Source of the DNA: VAYN01 sp963702075
GTDB taxonomy: Bacteria; Actinomycetota; Thermoleophilia; Solirubrobacterales; 70-9
Direction of reading: 5' to 3'
Length of the DNA: 64,000 bases
Assembly (NCBI GenBank): GCA_963702075.1
Contig: OY969703.1
Span: 2,604,001 to 2,668,000 of the forward strand
Part shown: in pieces, positions 16,233 through 24,027 of the stretch
Layout of the letters: every line of letters starts with the position of its first letter
Numbering within the stretch: the first letter of the stretch is position 1
The notes under the pieces: model-generated
What the model saw: the letters and a program-made list of their open reading frames with translations, nothing else
Told to the model about the DNA's origin: nothing
The model's database searches: none
Program-made: the position numbers and the translations under genes

Positions 16233-16904
16233 TCAGGCGACTTCGACGCGGGCGATCAGGAAGCCGTCGTAGCCCTTGATGCCTACCGTCTGGATCGTAG
16301 TCGCTTCGACCCTCGGCTCCGCGGCCAGCATCTCGTGTAGGCGGCGCTGCGCCTTCGTCGCCTCCTCGGGATCGGCGGGGTCGCCGAGCGTGCCACCGCG
16401 GACGACATTGTCGGCGACGATCAGCCCACCGGGACGGGTCCGCTCGAGCGCCCAGGCAAAGTAGTCCGGGGTGTTGACCTTGTCGGCGTCGATGAAGACG
16501 AGGTCGAAGGGTCCGGCCCCCTCCTGCTCGAGCTGGGGCAGCGCCTCCAGCGCCGGCCCGACCCGCACCTCAACCCGGTCCCCCACTCCGGCCCGCTCGA
16601 TGCTCCGGCGCGCCACCTCGGCGTACTCGGCCTTCGCCTCCAGCGAGATCAGCCGCCCGCCCGGCGCCAGCGCTCGCGCCATCAGGATCGCGCTGTAGCC
16701 GCCGAGCGTGCCGAACTCGAGGATCTTCCCCGCCCCGACGAGGCGGACCAGCAGCTGCAGCAGCTTCCCCTGCGGCGGCGAGACCTGGATCGAGGGCAGC
16801 CCAGCCGCCTCGGCAGCCTCCACCGCCCCGCTCAGCGCCTCATCCTCGGCGACGATCGTCTCGCCGATGAAGCGGTCGACTTCCGCAAAGACCTGTTCTT
16901 CCAT
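16233..16904 (-). CDS. SAM-dependent O-methyltransferase (class I, family 3)
   Basis: I start at ATG 16904 (223 residues); the upstream extension would run into thyX on the other strand and is not conserved. The SAM motif I is LEFGTLGGYSAILMA, the acidic motif is ISLEAKAEY, and the metal or substrate motif is FIDADKVNTPDYF, as in catechol/caffeoyl-CoA O-methyltransferases. The likely reaction is metal-dependent methylation of a vicinal hydroxyl; the substrate is unknown. It lies among ribosomal genes where infA would be expected, and is divergent from thyX. Confidence 0.85.
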   Translation of the reverse strand: MEEQVFAEVDRFIGETIVAEDEALSGAVEAAEAAGLPSIQVSPPQGKLLQLLVRLVGAGKILEFGTLGGYSAILMARALAPGGRLISLEAKAEYAEVARRSIERAGVGDRVEVRVGPALEALPQLEQEGAGPFDLVFIDADKVNTPDYFAWALERTRPGGLIVADNVVRGGTLGDPADPEEATKAQRRLHEMLAAEPRVEATTIQTVGIKGYDGFLIARVEVA

Positions 16905-16927
16905 CGATTGGATTCTGTCGGAGAGCC

Positions 16928-17896
16928 ATGGCAGAGTGTCCGGCGATGGGGTTCGACGCCAAAGTCCTCGCCGATTCGGTCTCGCCCGCCGGGCACCGGC
17001 TGACCACGCTCGAGGCAACCTTCCCCCGCTTCGTCCTCGCCGAGTTCAACACCCACCGCGTCTTCTCGCGCAACAGCGCCAGCTCGCGGGCGATCCCGGT
17101 CGCCAAACAGCTGCGGCGTGTGCTCGACGACCCCTACGTGCCGATCGAGTTCGGCTCCAACAAACCCGGGATGCAGGCGGGGCCGGCTTTGACCGGTGCG
17201 GCCCGCGACGACGCCGAGGCGGAGTGGCTGGCAGCGCGCGACGACGCCGTGCGCCACGTGCTGGGGCTGATCACCAGCCCCGAGAGCGTCTCCGACTACG
17301 ACGATCTCCACGCCTGCTTGGAGGCAGCGCAGGGATCACTGAAGCAACCGCCCGCCGAGTGGCTGAACGTCCACAAGCAGGTCGCCAACCGCCTCCTGGA
17401 GCCCTTCATGTGGCACACCGTGATCGTCTCCTCGACGACCTGGGACAACTTCTTCAACCTCCGCTGCCACCCCGATGCCCAGCCGGAGATCCGCCTGATC
17501 GCGACGAAGATGCGCGATGCCTTCGAGCGCTCGGTCCCAACCCGCCTCGAGCCCGATGAATGGCACCTGCCCCTGGTCGGGGAGGCCGAGCGCGAAGAGA
17601 CCTCCTCGCCGGAGGAACTGGCGAAGATCTCGATCGGCCGCTGCGCCCGGGTCAGCTACCTGACCCATGCCGGCAGCCGCGACCTCGCCGCCGACGTCGC
17701 CCTCTACGACCGGCTGGCCGAAAGCGGCCACATGTCGCCGATGGAGCACGTCGCCCGGCCGATGACCCCGGCCGAGCTCGAGCGCAGCGAGCGGAGCGGC
17801 AACTTCCAGGGCTGGATCGCCCACCGCAAGCTGATCCCCGGTGAGTCGAACCCGCTGGGGGGCGGCCAGATCGAAGAGATCGAAGTCGGCGCCTAG
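16928..17896 (+). CDS. thyX: Flavin-dependent thymidylate synthase
   Basis: A 322-residue protein, longer than the roughly 220-250 of classical ThyX. The ThyX signature appears as a variant THRVFSRNSASSRAIP in place of RHRxxSxNxxSxR. Also visible are TWDNFFNLR and the C-terminal SGHMSPMEHVARP, and the HxxPxEH-like segment supports a FAD/dUMP site. It would convert dUMP to dTMP using methylene-THF and reduced FAD. It is on the plus strand inside the minus-strand ribosomal cluster. Its stop shares CTAG with the next gene. Confidence 0.85.
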   Translation: MAECPAMGFDAKVLADSVSPAGHRLTTLEATFPRFVLAEFNTHRVFSRNSASSRAIPVAKQLRRVLDDPYVPIEFGSNKPGMQAGPALTGAARDDAEAEWLAARDDAVRHVLGLITSPESVSDYDDLHACLEAAQGSLKQPPAEWLNVHKQVANRLLEPFMWHTVIVSSTTWDNFFNLRCHPDAQPEIRLIATKMRDAFERSVPTRLEPDEWHLPLVGEAEREETSSPEELAKISIGRCARVSYLTHAGSRDLAADVALYDRLAESGHMSPMEHVARPMTPAELERSERSGNFQGWIAHRKLIPGESNPLGGGQIEEIEVGA

Positions 17897-18258
17897 GCCG
17901 GCGGCAGCCGGTCGAGCACTTTCAGAAGCGCTTCAGTGTGAGCGCGATTCTCGCCGCGGGCTTCTTCAGACCTACGGGCCATATCGTCGCCTAGGTCGGC
18001 AATGATCTTGAGGTGCTCGGTCGCCACCGCGTTGATCAGCCGTAAGAACCCATCGCTGCGGCGTTCCTGTTTCTCCTCTGCGGTCATCACTCGCCCTTCG
18101 AGTTGTTCCCAGTCCTTGCGGCGAGCTTCCTCGGACTCTTTGCAGTGCCGTTCCACCTTCTCGATCCGTTCACGAATCTCTCGGCCCATCTGCTCAAGCC
18201 GCTGGTCGCGCTCCCAGCGCTGCCTCTCCAGCTCCATGTCGAGATCGTCCCAGAGCAA
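17893..18258 (-). CDS. Hypothetical coiled-coil protein
   Basis: 121 residues, nearly all predicted helix with dense Glu/Arg/Lys heptads (for example ERIEKVERHCKESEEARRK). The only other notable part is a more hydrophobic stretch, LINAVATEHLKIIADLGDD. No family is recognised. The start could be ATG 18258 or 18237. Codon bias looks slightly lower in GC than in its neighbours, and the gene ends in a CTAG shared with thyX. It may be a lineage-specific insertion. Confidence 0.55.
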   Translation of the reverse strand: MLWDDLDMELERQRWERDQRLEQMGREIRERIEKVERHCKESEEARRKDWEQLEGRVMTAEEKQERRSDGFLRLINAVATEHLKIIADLGDDMARRSEEARGENRAHTEALLKVLDRLPPA

Positions 18259-18325
18259 GGCGCACGAGACTACACCTCCGACAAAAAGTTCTGTAACAGC
18301 TTCGAGCCAGAGCTGTGACTTTGAG

Positions 18326-19084
18326 CTACTCCGCCTCGTGCCAGGGGGTGAGGATGCGCGGGCCGTCGGGGGTCACCGCGACGGTGAACTCGAAGTGGGC
18401 GGCCAGCGATCCGTCTTCGGAGTAAACGGCCCAACCGTCGTCGCCCATTCGCACCAGCGGGCCACCGGCGTTGACCATCGGCTCGATCGCCAGCACCATT
18501 CCCTCCTCCAGCTCCGGGCCTCGGCCGGGTTCGCCGAAGTTCGGTACCTGCGGTTCCTCGTGCATGTCACGGCCGATGCCATGGCCGACGAGCGTGCGGA
18601 TGATCGAGAGACTCTCGAGCTCGACCGAGCGCTGGATCGCCGTCGAGACGTCGCCGAGGTGGTTGCCCAGACGCATCTGCTCGACCCCCGCGAATAGCGC
18701 GGCTTTGGTGACGTCGAGGAGCTTCTGCGCCTCCGGGCTGACCGGGCCGATTGGCACCGTCATCGCCGCGTCGGAGACCCAGCCGTCCTTGATTACCCCG
18801 ACGTCGATCGAGAGCACGTCCCCACGCTTCAGCTGGTAGCCGTCGGGGATGCCATGGACGACCATCGAGTTGGGCGAGGCACAGATCGACCCCGGGAAGC
18901 CGCGGTAGCCCTTGAAGGCCGGCTCGCACCCTTGCGAGCGGATGAACTTCTCGGCGGCAGCGTCCAGTTCCGCGGTGGTCGTGCCCACGCGCGCCTTCGC
19001 GGCCAGCATCTTCAGGCAGCGAACGAGGACCTCTCCGGAAGAGGCCATCTTCTCGACCTGCTCCGGCGTCTTTTTGATGATCAT
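18326..19084 (-). CDS. map: Methionine aminopeptidase, type I
   Basis: 252 residues from ATG 19084 (a GTG at 19093 is an alternative). Metal ligands can be placed: Asp in LSIDVGV, Asp in VSDAAMT, His in GHGIGRDMHEEP, Glu in LAIEPMV, and Glu near the C terminus in HFEFTV. The substrate His in VVHGIPDGYQL is also present. It removes N-terminal Met from nascent proteins. It lies 47 nt after adk, the normal spc-operon order. Confidence 0.95.
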   Translation of the reverse strand: MIIKKTPEQVEKMASSGEVLVRCLKMLAAKARVGTTTAELDAAAEKFIRSQGCEPAFKGYRGFPGSICASPNSMVVHGIPDGYQLKRGDVLSIDVGVIKDGWVSDAAMTVPIGPVSPEAQKLLDVTKAALFAGVEQMRLGNHLGDVSTAIQRSVELESLSIIRTLVGHGIGRDMHEEPQVPNFGEPGRGPELEEGMVLAIEPMVNAGGPLVRMGDDGWAVYSEDGSLAAHFEFTVAVTPDGPRILTPWHEAE

Positions 19085-19131
19085 CCGGTACACGCTAGTG
19101 GTCGGCGACGGCAGATCCGCGACGAAATTGG

Positions 19132-19812
19132 CTAGACGGTCTCGTCCTGCTCCATCCGCAGCGTCGCCAGGGTGCGGCGGATCTCCTCCGCCACCTCTTC
19201 CGGCGCCGCCTCGCCGGCGATCCGGCGCAGGACGCTGCGGCTGTCGTAGTAGCTGACCAGCGGCTCGGTCTTCTCGTGGTAGTTCTCCAGCCGCTTGCGG
19301 ATCACCTCGGGTTTGTCGTCGTCGCGGACGATCAGCGGCGAGCCGTCGATGTCGCAGACGCCTTCCTGTTGCGGCGGTTCGAACTCGACGTGGAAGACGT
19401 GCCCGTTGGCCTCGCAGGTGCGGCGGCCACCGAGCCGGCGCACGACCTCGTCGTCGGTGACGTCGATCAGGACGACCGCCGTCACCGTCCGGCCCAGCTC
19501 ACCGAGCTTCGCGTCGAGCGCCTCCGCCTGGGGAGTGGTGCGAGGAAAGCCGTCGAGGATGAAGCCGTCGCGTGCCTCGCTGGAGTCGATCCGCTCGGCG
19601 ATCACCCCGACGATCACCTCGTCGGGCACCAGATCGCCGCGGTCCATGTACTCCTTCGCCGTCCGCCCGAGCTCGGTTTCATCACGCACCGCACCGCGGA
19701 GGATGTCCCCGGTCGCGTAGTAGGGCAGCCGCAGGTCTTCGTTGAGGCGCTCCCCCTGCGTTCCCTTGCCGGAACCGGGAGGGCCGAGTAGGACGAGATT
19801 CAGCTCGGACAT
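19132..19812 (-). CDS. adk: Adenylate kinase
   Basis: 226 residues. The P-loop GPPGSGKGTQ is near the N terminus, followed by DGFPRTTPQAEAL and the LID with GGRRTCEANGHVFHVEF...CDIDG. Only two cysteines are visible in the LID, so zinc binding is incomplete. It interconverts ATP + AMP and 2 ADP. The reading frame ends in an acidic tail. It follows secY by 13 nt, the common secY-adk-map order. Confidence 0.95.
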   Translation of the reverse strand: MSELNLVLLGPPGSGKGTQGERLNEDLRLPYYATGDILRGAVRDETELGRTAKEYMDRGDLVPDEVIVGVIAERIDSSEARDGFILDGFPRTTPQAEALDAKLGELGRTVTAVVLIDVTDDEVVRRLGGRRTCEANGHVFHVEFEPPQQEGVCDIDGSPLIVRDDDKPEVIRKRLENYHEKTEPLVSYYDSRSVLRRIAGEAAPEEVAEEIRRTLATLRMEQDETV

Positions 19813-19825
19813 CTAGGAGGGCAGC

Positions 19826-21094
19826 TTATTTGAGGAAGCCCTCGTAGTTGCGCATCATCAGCTGCGCCTCCAGCTGCTTCACCGTTTCCAGCGCGACGCC
19901 GATGATGATCAGGATGGAGGTGCCGCCGAAGAAGAAGTTGGCCGAGGTCTGGCTGATCAGGATCGTCGGCAACGCCGCCACCGCACCCAGGTAGAGGGCG
20001 CCCGGGAAGGTCAGCCGGGAAAGGATCCGGTCCAGGTACTCGGCCGTCGGCCTGCCCGGACGCACACCGGGGATGAAGCCGCCGTATTTCTTCAGGTTGT
20101 CGGCCTGGTCGACCGGGTTGAAGGTCACCGCGGTGTAGAAGTAGGTGAAGACGATGATGAAGAAGATCTCGCCGATCACGTAGGGCCACTTGTTAGGCCC
20201 GAAGAAGGAGGCGAAGTCGAGCGCCGTGTTCGTGTTCAGCAGCTGTCCCACCGTCGAGGGGAAGGCCATGATCGAGGCGGCGAAGATGACCGGGATGACG
20301 CCTGCCATGTTGACCCGCAGCGGCAGATAGGTCGAGCCGCCCGAAGTCATTTTCCGCCCGACGACGCGTTTCGCGTACTGGACCGGGATCCGGCGCTGGC
20401 CCTCTTGGACGAAGACGATCGCGACGATCACCGCCAGGGCGATGAAGGGCATCATCACGACGAAGACCTGATCCGGGTTGTTCCACCACTTCGAGAGCCC
20501 GGGCACGATCGAGGAGGCGATCGAGGCGAAGATCATCAGCGAGATGCCGTTGCCGATCCCACGCTGGGTGATCAGCTCGCCCATCCACATCAGCAAGGTG
20601 CAGCCGGCGGTCAGGCACAACACGATCAAGAAGACCCTGCCAAAGGTGGGGTCGAGCACCTTCGTCCCGGCGGTGTTTCCGAAGGATTTGAAGAGGAAGA
20701 CGTAGCCGATCGATTGAGCGAAGGCCAGTCCGACGGTGAGATAGCGGGTGTACTGGGTGATCTTCTGCTGCCCGACTTCGCCCTCTTTCTGCAAGCGCTC
20801 GAGCGAGGGCACCACCACGGTCAAGAGCTGCAGGATGATCGAGGCGGTGATGTAGGGCATGATCCCCAGCGCGAAGAGACTGAGCCGGGAGAGGCCGCCT
20901 CCGGAGAACATGTTGAGGAAGCCGAGAACGCCGGAGCCGCCGAAGTTGCTCTGGATTTCCTTGACAGCGTTGACGTCGACTCCGGGAGCCGGGATATAGG
21001 CGCCGAGGCGGTACAGGGCGAGGATCGCCGCCGTGAACGCAAGCTTCTTGCGGATCTCGGCAACGCCAAACGCGTTGAGAATGGTTCTGAGCAT
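19826..21094 (-). CDS. secY: Protein translocase subunit SecY
   Basis: 422 residues with about ten transmembrane helices. Visible are the signature GIMPYITASIILQLL (TM2), the cytosolic loop before TM6, and TM7 in AGVIPVIFAASI, as well as the conserved IPGVRPGRPTAEYL C-terminal loop. It forms the protein-conducting channel with SecE (49.5 kb in this window). Its start codon overlaps the rplO stop at 21094, so the two are likely coupled. Confidence 0.97.
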   Translation of the reverse strand: MLRTILNAFGVAEIRKKLAFTAAILALYRLGAYIPAPGVDVNAVKEIQSNFGGSGVLGFLNMFSGGGLSRLSLFALGIMPYITASIILQLLTVVVPSLERLQKEGEVGQQKITQYTRYLTVGLAFAQSIGYVFLFKSFGNTAGTKVLDPTFGRVFLIVLCLTAGCTLLMWMGELITQRGIGNGISLMIFASIASSIVPGLSKWWNNPDQVFVVMMPFIALAVIVAIVFVQEGQRRIPVQYAKRVVGRKMTSGGSTYLPLRVNMAGVIPVIFAASIMAFPSTVGQLLNTNTALDFASFFGPNKWPYVIGEIFFIIVFTYFYTAVTFNPVDQADNLKKYGGFIPGVRPGRPTAEYLDRILSRLTFPGALYLGAVAALPTILISQTSANFFFGGTSILIIIGVALETVKQLEAQLMMRNYEGFLK

Positions 21095-21630
21095 TACGGC
21101 TCCAGAGTGTGACAGGAACCGCCGGCTGCTTCTATCTTCTCTTTCGCAGCCGCGCTGAAAGCGTGCGCGTGAACCTCGAGTTTCTTCTTGATCTCACCGC
21201 GGGCGAGCACCTTGACCGGGTCCTTGCGCTTGGCCAGACCCTTCTCCCTCAAGCTCTCGAGAGTGACTTCAGTGCCGCTGTCGAAGCGCTCCTCGAGATC
21301 GGAGAGGTTGATCGGCTGGGTCCTGGTGCGGAAGTTCTCGAAGGGCATCGACTGCTTTTTGTGCGGGCCGCGAAGCTTTCGCATCCGCATGTGGATCGGG
21401 TTCTGGCCACCCTCGTAGCCAGCCTTGCGCTTACGACCCGAGCGGGAGCCGGCGCCCTTGTGGCCGCGGCCGGAGGTCTTGCCGAGGCCGCTGCCCTCGC
21501 CACGGCCAATCCGCTTGCGCGGCCGTTTCGAGCCGGGCTTCGGCTTCAGGTTGTGGAGGCCGATCTCTTCGCTGCGCGAGGTCTCTTTTGATTCTTTTTT
21601 GGAGGGGGTTTTCTCGGCTTTCTCAGCCAC
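21094..21630 (-). CDS. rplO: 50S ribosomal protein L15
   Basis: 178 residues from GTG 21630. The core LHNLKPKPGSKRPRKRIGRG, the Gly/Arg-rich GSGLGKTSGRGHKGAGSRSG, and the C-terminal AFSAAAKEKIEAAGGSC are L15 motifs. The first 22 residues are a charged extension (Lys/Glu/Ser). The GTG lies inside the end of rpmD (8-nt overlap); no better ATG exists in frame downstream before conserved sequence. Confidence 0.94.
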   Translation of the reverse strand: MAEKAEKTPSKKESKETSRSEEIGLHNLKPKPGSKRPRKRIGRGEGSGLGKTSGRGHKGAGSRSGRKRKAGYEGGQNPIHMRMRKLRGPHKKQSMPFENFRTRTQPINLSDLEERFDSGTEVTLESLREKGLAKRKDPVKVLARGEIKKKLEVHAHAFSAAAKEKIEAAGGSCHTLEP

Positions 21631-21802
21631 CGTCGACCTCCACCAGATGCGAGACGACCCGCAGCTGCCCCTGCAGCTGATCGGAGTCTTTGAGCTCAAC
21701 CGATTTGCCGATCCGCCCCAACTTCAGCGCCTTGAGCGTGGCTTTCTGGTTCGGATTGGTCTTGGCTGCAGAGCGAGTCTGCCGAATCTTCACTTTGCTC
21801 AC
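21623..21802 (-). CDS. rpmD: 50S ribosomal protein L30
   Basis: 59 codons from GTG 21802 to TGA 21623. The translation starts VSKVKIRQTRSAAKTNPNQK, then TLKALKLGRIGKSVELKDSD, and ends RVVSHLVEVDGG, a clear L30. The GTG overlaps the rpsE stop as GTGA, and the end overlaps the start of rplO. The tight overlaps on both sides imply coupled translation. Confidence 0.95.
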   Translation of the reverse strand: MSKVKIRQTRSAAKTNPNQKATLKALKLGRIGKSVELKDSDQLQGQLRVVSHLVEVDGG

Positions 21803-22515
21803 GACCCGCTCTCCTGCTTCTCAGCCTCCGCACCCTCAGCAGCTTTCTCTACCGCAGCCCCAGCTCCAGCGACGGGCTCCTCGGCGTCAGCCGACTCGGC
21901 CTCTGCCGCGGGTGGCGACGATGCGGGATCGTCGCCGGTCGGCGACGAGGTCGTATCGGAGACAGGACCCGCGGCCCCGTTGCCCCCGTCCAACCCCAGA
22001 ACCTGCGTAATCGTCAGCCCACGCAGCTCGGCAACCTCCTCAGGCCGCCGCAACCGCACCAGCCCGTCCATCGTCGCCTTGACGAGGTTGATCGGGTTCT
22101 GCGTCCCGATGCTCTTGGTCAGCACGTCGCGGACGCCGCCGAGCTCGAGCACGGCGCGGACGCCGCCGCCGGCGATGACGCCGGTACCGGGGCTGGCCGG
22201 GCGCAGGACGACGTGGCCAGCGCCGAAGCGGCCGATGATGCGGTGGGTGATGGTGTTGCCGTATTTGGGCACCCGGATCAAGTTCTTGCGAGCGTCCTCG
22301 ACGCCCTTCTGGATCGCCAGCGGGACCTCGCGGGCCTTGCCGTAGCCGATCCCGACCACGCCCTCCTCGTCGCCGACGGCGACGAGGGCGGTGAAGGAGA
22401 AGCGACGGCCGCCCTTGACCACCTTGGCGACGCGGTTGATCTCGATCACCCGCTCCTGCAGATCCAGCCCGCGGGGGCTGACGTTCTCGACATTTTGTGC
22501 GTTCATGCCCTTCAT
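21799..22515 (-). CDS. rpsE: 30S ribosomal protein S5 with long acidic C-terminal tail
   Basis: 238 residues against about 165-170 for typical S5. The core has the dsRNA-binding part (VAKVVKGGRRFSFTALVAVGD) and the C-terminal domain (PASPGTGVIAGGG). The core ends near residue 176. From residue 180 comes a tail in which residues 180-207 are encoded by an 84-bp repeat shared with rplJ, and after that Ala/Glu-rich sequence. S5 acts in decoding fidelity and 30S assembly. The tail has no known role that I recognise. Confidence 0.96.
   Translation of the reverse strand: MKGMNAQNVENVSPRGLDLQERVIEINRVAKVVKGGRRFSFTALVAVGDEEGVVGIGYGKAREVPLAIQKGVEDARKNLIRVPKYGNTITHRIIGRFGAGHVVLRPASPGTGVIAGGGVRAVLELGGVRDVLTKSIGTQNPINLVKATMDGLVRLRRPEEVAELRGLTITQVLGLDGGNGAAGPVSDTTSSPTGDDPASSPPAAEAESADAEEPVAGAGAAVEKAAEGAEAEKQESGS
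21895..21978 (-). repeat. 84-bp palindrome-rich repeat inside rpsE (copy A)
   Basis: This segment matches 47016-47099 inside rplJ at 82 of 84 positions (differences only at 21909 C/T and 21945 A/G). It is read in the same frame in both genes and encodes a 28-residue peptide starting GAAGPVSDTTS at residue 180 of S5. On the coding strand it contains TCGTCGCC-GACC-GGCGACGA and an alternative hairpin, GGCGACGAT with ATCGTCGCC. GCGGGT and ACCCGC flank these near the ends. It looks like a palindromic element living inside coding sequence. Confidence 0.88.
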
Positions 22516-22547
22516 AAGCAGCGGCTCACCGTAGCGGAACTACGGCC

Positions 22548-22901
22548 CTAGAAAGCCAGACCCCCCTCTCGCGCACCTTCGGCCAGCGCCTTGACCCGGC
22601 CGTGGTACTGGTAGCCGCCGCGGTCGAAGACGCAGGACTCGACGCCGGCGCCCTTGGCGCGCTCGGCCAGCAGTTCGCCCGCCTTCTTCGCCTGCTCTGC
22701 GGCACTGAGCTTGCGCAGGTCCGGCTCGATCCAGTTGACCGCGGCCAGCGTGTGGCCCTTGGTGTCATCGACGAGCTGGGCGAAAACGCCCTTGTTGGAG
22801 CGGTAGACCGAGAGCCGCGGCCGCTCGGCCGTGCCTCTGACGCGGGCCCGGACCCGGCGGCGGCGTTTGAGCCGGCGTTCGCGGTTGGTGAGAACGCTCA
22901 T
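22548..22901 (-). CDS. rplR: 50S ribosomal protein L18
   Basis: 117 residues. The basic N terminus NRERRLKRRRRVRARVRGTA, followed by RPRLSVYRSNKGVFAQLVDD and the C-terminal VFDRGGYQYHGRVKALAEGAREGGL, is typical L18, which binds 5S rRNA. The start overlaps the rplF stop as ATGA. Confidence 0.97.
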   Translation of the reverse strand: MSVLTNRERRLKRRRRVRARVRGTAERPRLSVYRSNKGVFAQLVDDTKGHTLAAVNWIEPDLRKLSAAEQAKKAGELLAERAKGAGVESCVFDRGGYQYHGRVKALAEGAREGGLAF

Positions 22902-23431
22902 GCGCGCTTACCCACCTTCCGCAGCACTTGCTCGTCCTTGTAGCGGATGCCCTTGCCCTTGTAGGGCTCCGGCGGGCGCCGCTTGCGGATGTCGGCGGCG
23001 ACCTGCCCGACCAGCTGCTTGTCGATCCCTCTGATCACGATTTCGGTCGGCTGCGGGACCTCGAAGTCGATGCCCTCGGGGGCGTCGATCGCGACCGGGT
23101 GCGAGTAGCCGAGCGCGAGCTCCAGTTTTTTCCCTTTCAGGGCAGCGCGGTAGCCGACGCCCTGGATCTCCAGGCGCTTCTCGAAGCCGTCGGTGACGCC
23201 CTCGACCATGTTTGCGATCAGGCTGCGGGTGAGGCCGTGCAGGGCGCGGTGCTCGCCGCGATCGGTCGGGCGAGCGACGGTGACGGCGCCGTCCTCCTGC
23301 TCGACCTTCATGTCGGGCGAGAGGATCTGGCTGAGCTCCCCCTTCGGGCCTTTGACGGCTACGTTGCCAGGCGCGATCTCAACCGTGACGGCGTCGGGAA
23401 CGGGAACGGGCTTTCTTCCGATGCGGCTCAT
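22898..23431 (-). CDS. rplF: 50S ribosomal protein L6
   Basis: 177 residues with the duplicated L6 fold. It starts SRIGRKPVPVPDAVTVEI, and the C-terminal signature is RRPPEPYKGKGIRYKDE. It binds 23S rRNA near the sarcin-ricin loop and the L7/L12 stalk base. It lies 5 nt after rpsH and overlaps rplR by 4 nt. Confidence 0.97.
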   Translation of the reverse strand: MSRIGRKPVPVPDAVTVEIAPGNVAVKGPKGELSQILSPDMKVEQEDGAVTVARPTDRGEHRALHGLTRSLIANMVEGVTDGFEKRLEIQGVGYRAALKGKKLELALGYSHPVAIDAPEGIDFEVPQPTEIVIRGIDKQLVGQVAADIRKRRPPEPYKGKGIRYKDEQVLRKVGKRA

Positions 23432-23436
23432 TCAGA

Positions 23437-23832
23437 TCACCAGACGTAGGCGACAACCTCGCCGCCGACTCCCTTGTTGCGAGCTTCGTGGCCAGTCATC
23501 ACGCCGGCGGAGGTGCTGACGATCGCGGTTCCGGTCCCGCCGTCGACGCGGGGGACGTTTTTGTGATCGACGTAGCGACGGCGACCCGGGCGCGAAACTC
23601 GTTCGATCCCGAGGATCACCGGCCGGCGGTCCTCGGTGTACTTGAGCTCGACGTTGATCGCCTCGCCGACGGCAGCCGGCCTGCGGCTGAAGTCCTTGAT
23701 GTAGCCCTGCTCCTTGAGGATCCGGGACATCTCCAGCTTGAGGCCGTTGAGGGGGATTTCCACCTCGTCGTGGCCGGCGCGGATCGCGTTGCGAATCCGG
23801 GTCAGGTAATCGGCGATCGGGTCAGTGTGCAT
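23437..23832 (-). CDS. rpsH: 30S ribosomal protein S8
   Basis: 131 residues. MHTDPIADYLTRIRNA at the N terminus and the RNA-binding STSAGVMTGHEARNKGVGGE at the C terminus identify S8. S8 is a primary 16S-binding protein and in other bacteria the translational repressor of the spc operon. It follows rpsN by 9 nt. Confidence 0.97.
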   Translation of the reverse strand: MHTDPIADYLTRIRNAIRAGHDEVEIPLNGLKLEMSRILKEQGYIKDFSRRPAAVGEAINVELKYTEDRRPVILGIERVSRPGRRRYVDHKNVPRVDGGTGTAIVSTSAGVMTGHEARNKGVGGEVVAYVW

Positions 23833-23841
23833 GCTCTGGTC

Positions 23842-24027
23842 CTACCAACTCGACTTGGTCATCCCGGGGATGTACCCCTCGTGGGCGGCGTCGCGCAGGC
23901 AGATCCGGCAGAGGCCGAATTTGCGGAAGTACGCACGCGGGCGGCCGCAACGGCGGCAGCGGTTGTAACCGCGCGATTTGAACTTCGGATCGCGCGCCTG
24001 CTTCACCTTCATCGAAGTCTTAGCCAT
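23842..24027 (-). CDS. rpsN: 30S ribosomal protein S14 type Z (zinc form)
   Basis: 61 residues. This is the short zinc-binding S14, with four Cys in CRRCGRPRAYFRKFGLCRICL. The short form is normal in Actinobacteria and Firmicutes. The gene overlaps the rplE stop by 8 nt. The dependence on zinc, shared here with L36 and L33, would make these targets for a zinc-starvation paralogue elsewhere in the genome. Confidence 0.97.
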   Translation of the reverse strand: MAKTSMKVKQARDPKFKSRGYNRCRRCGRPRAYFRKFGLCRICLRDAAHEGYIPGMTKSSW

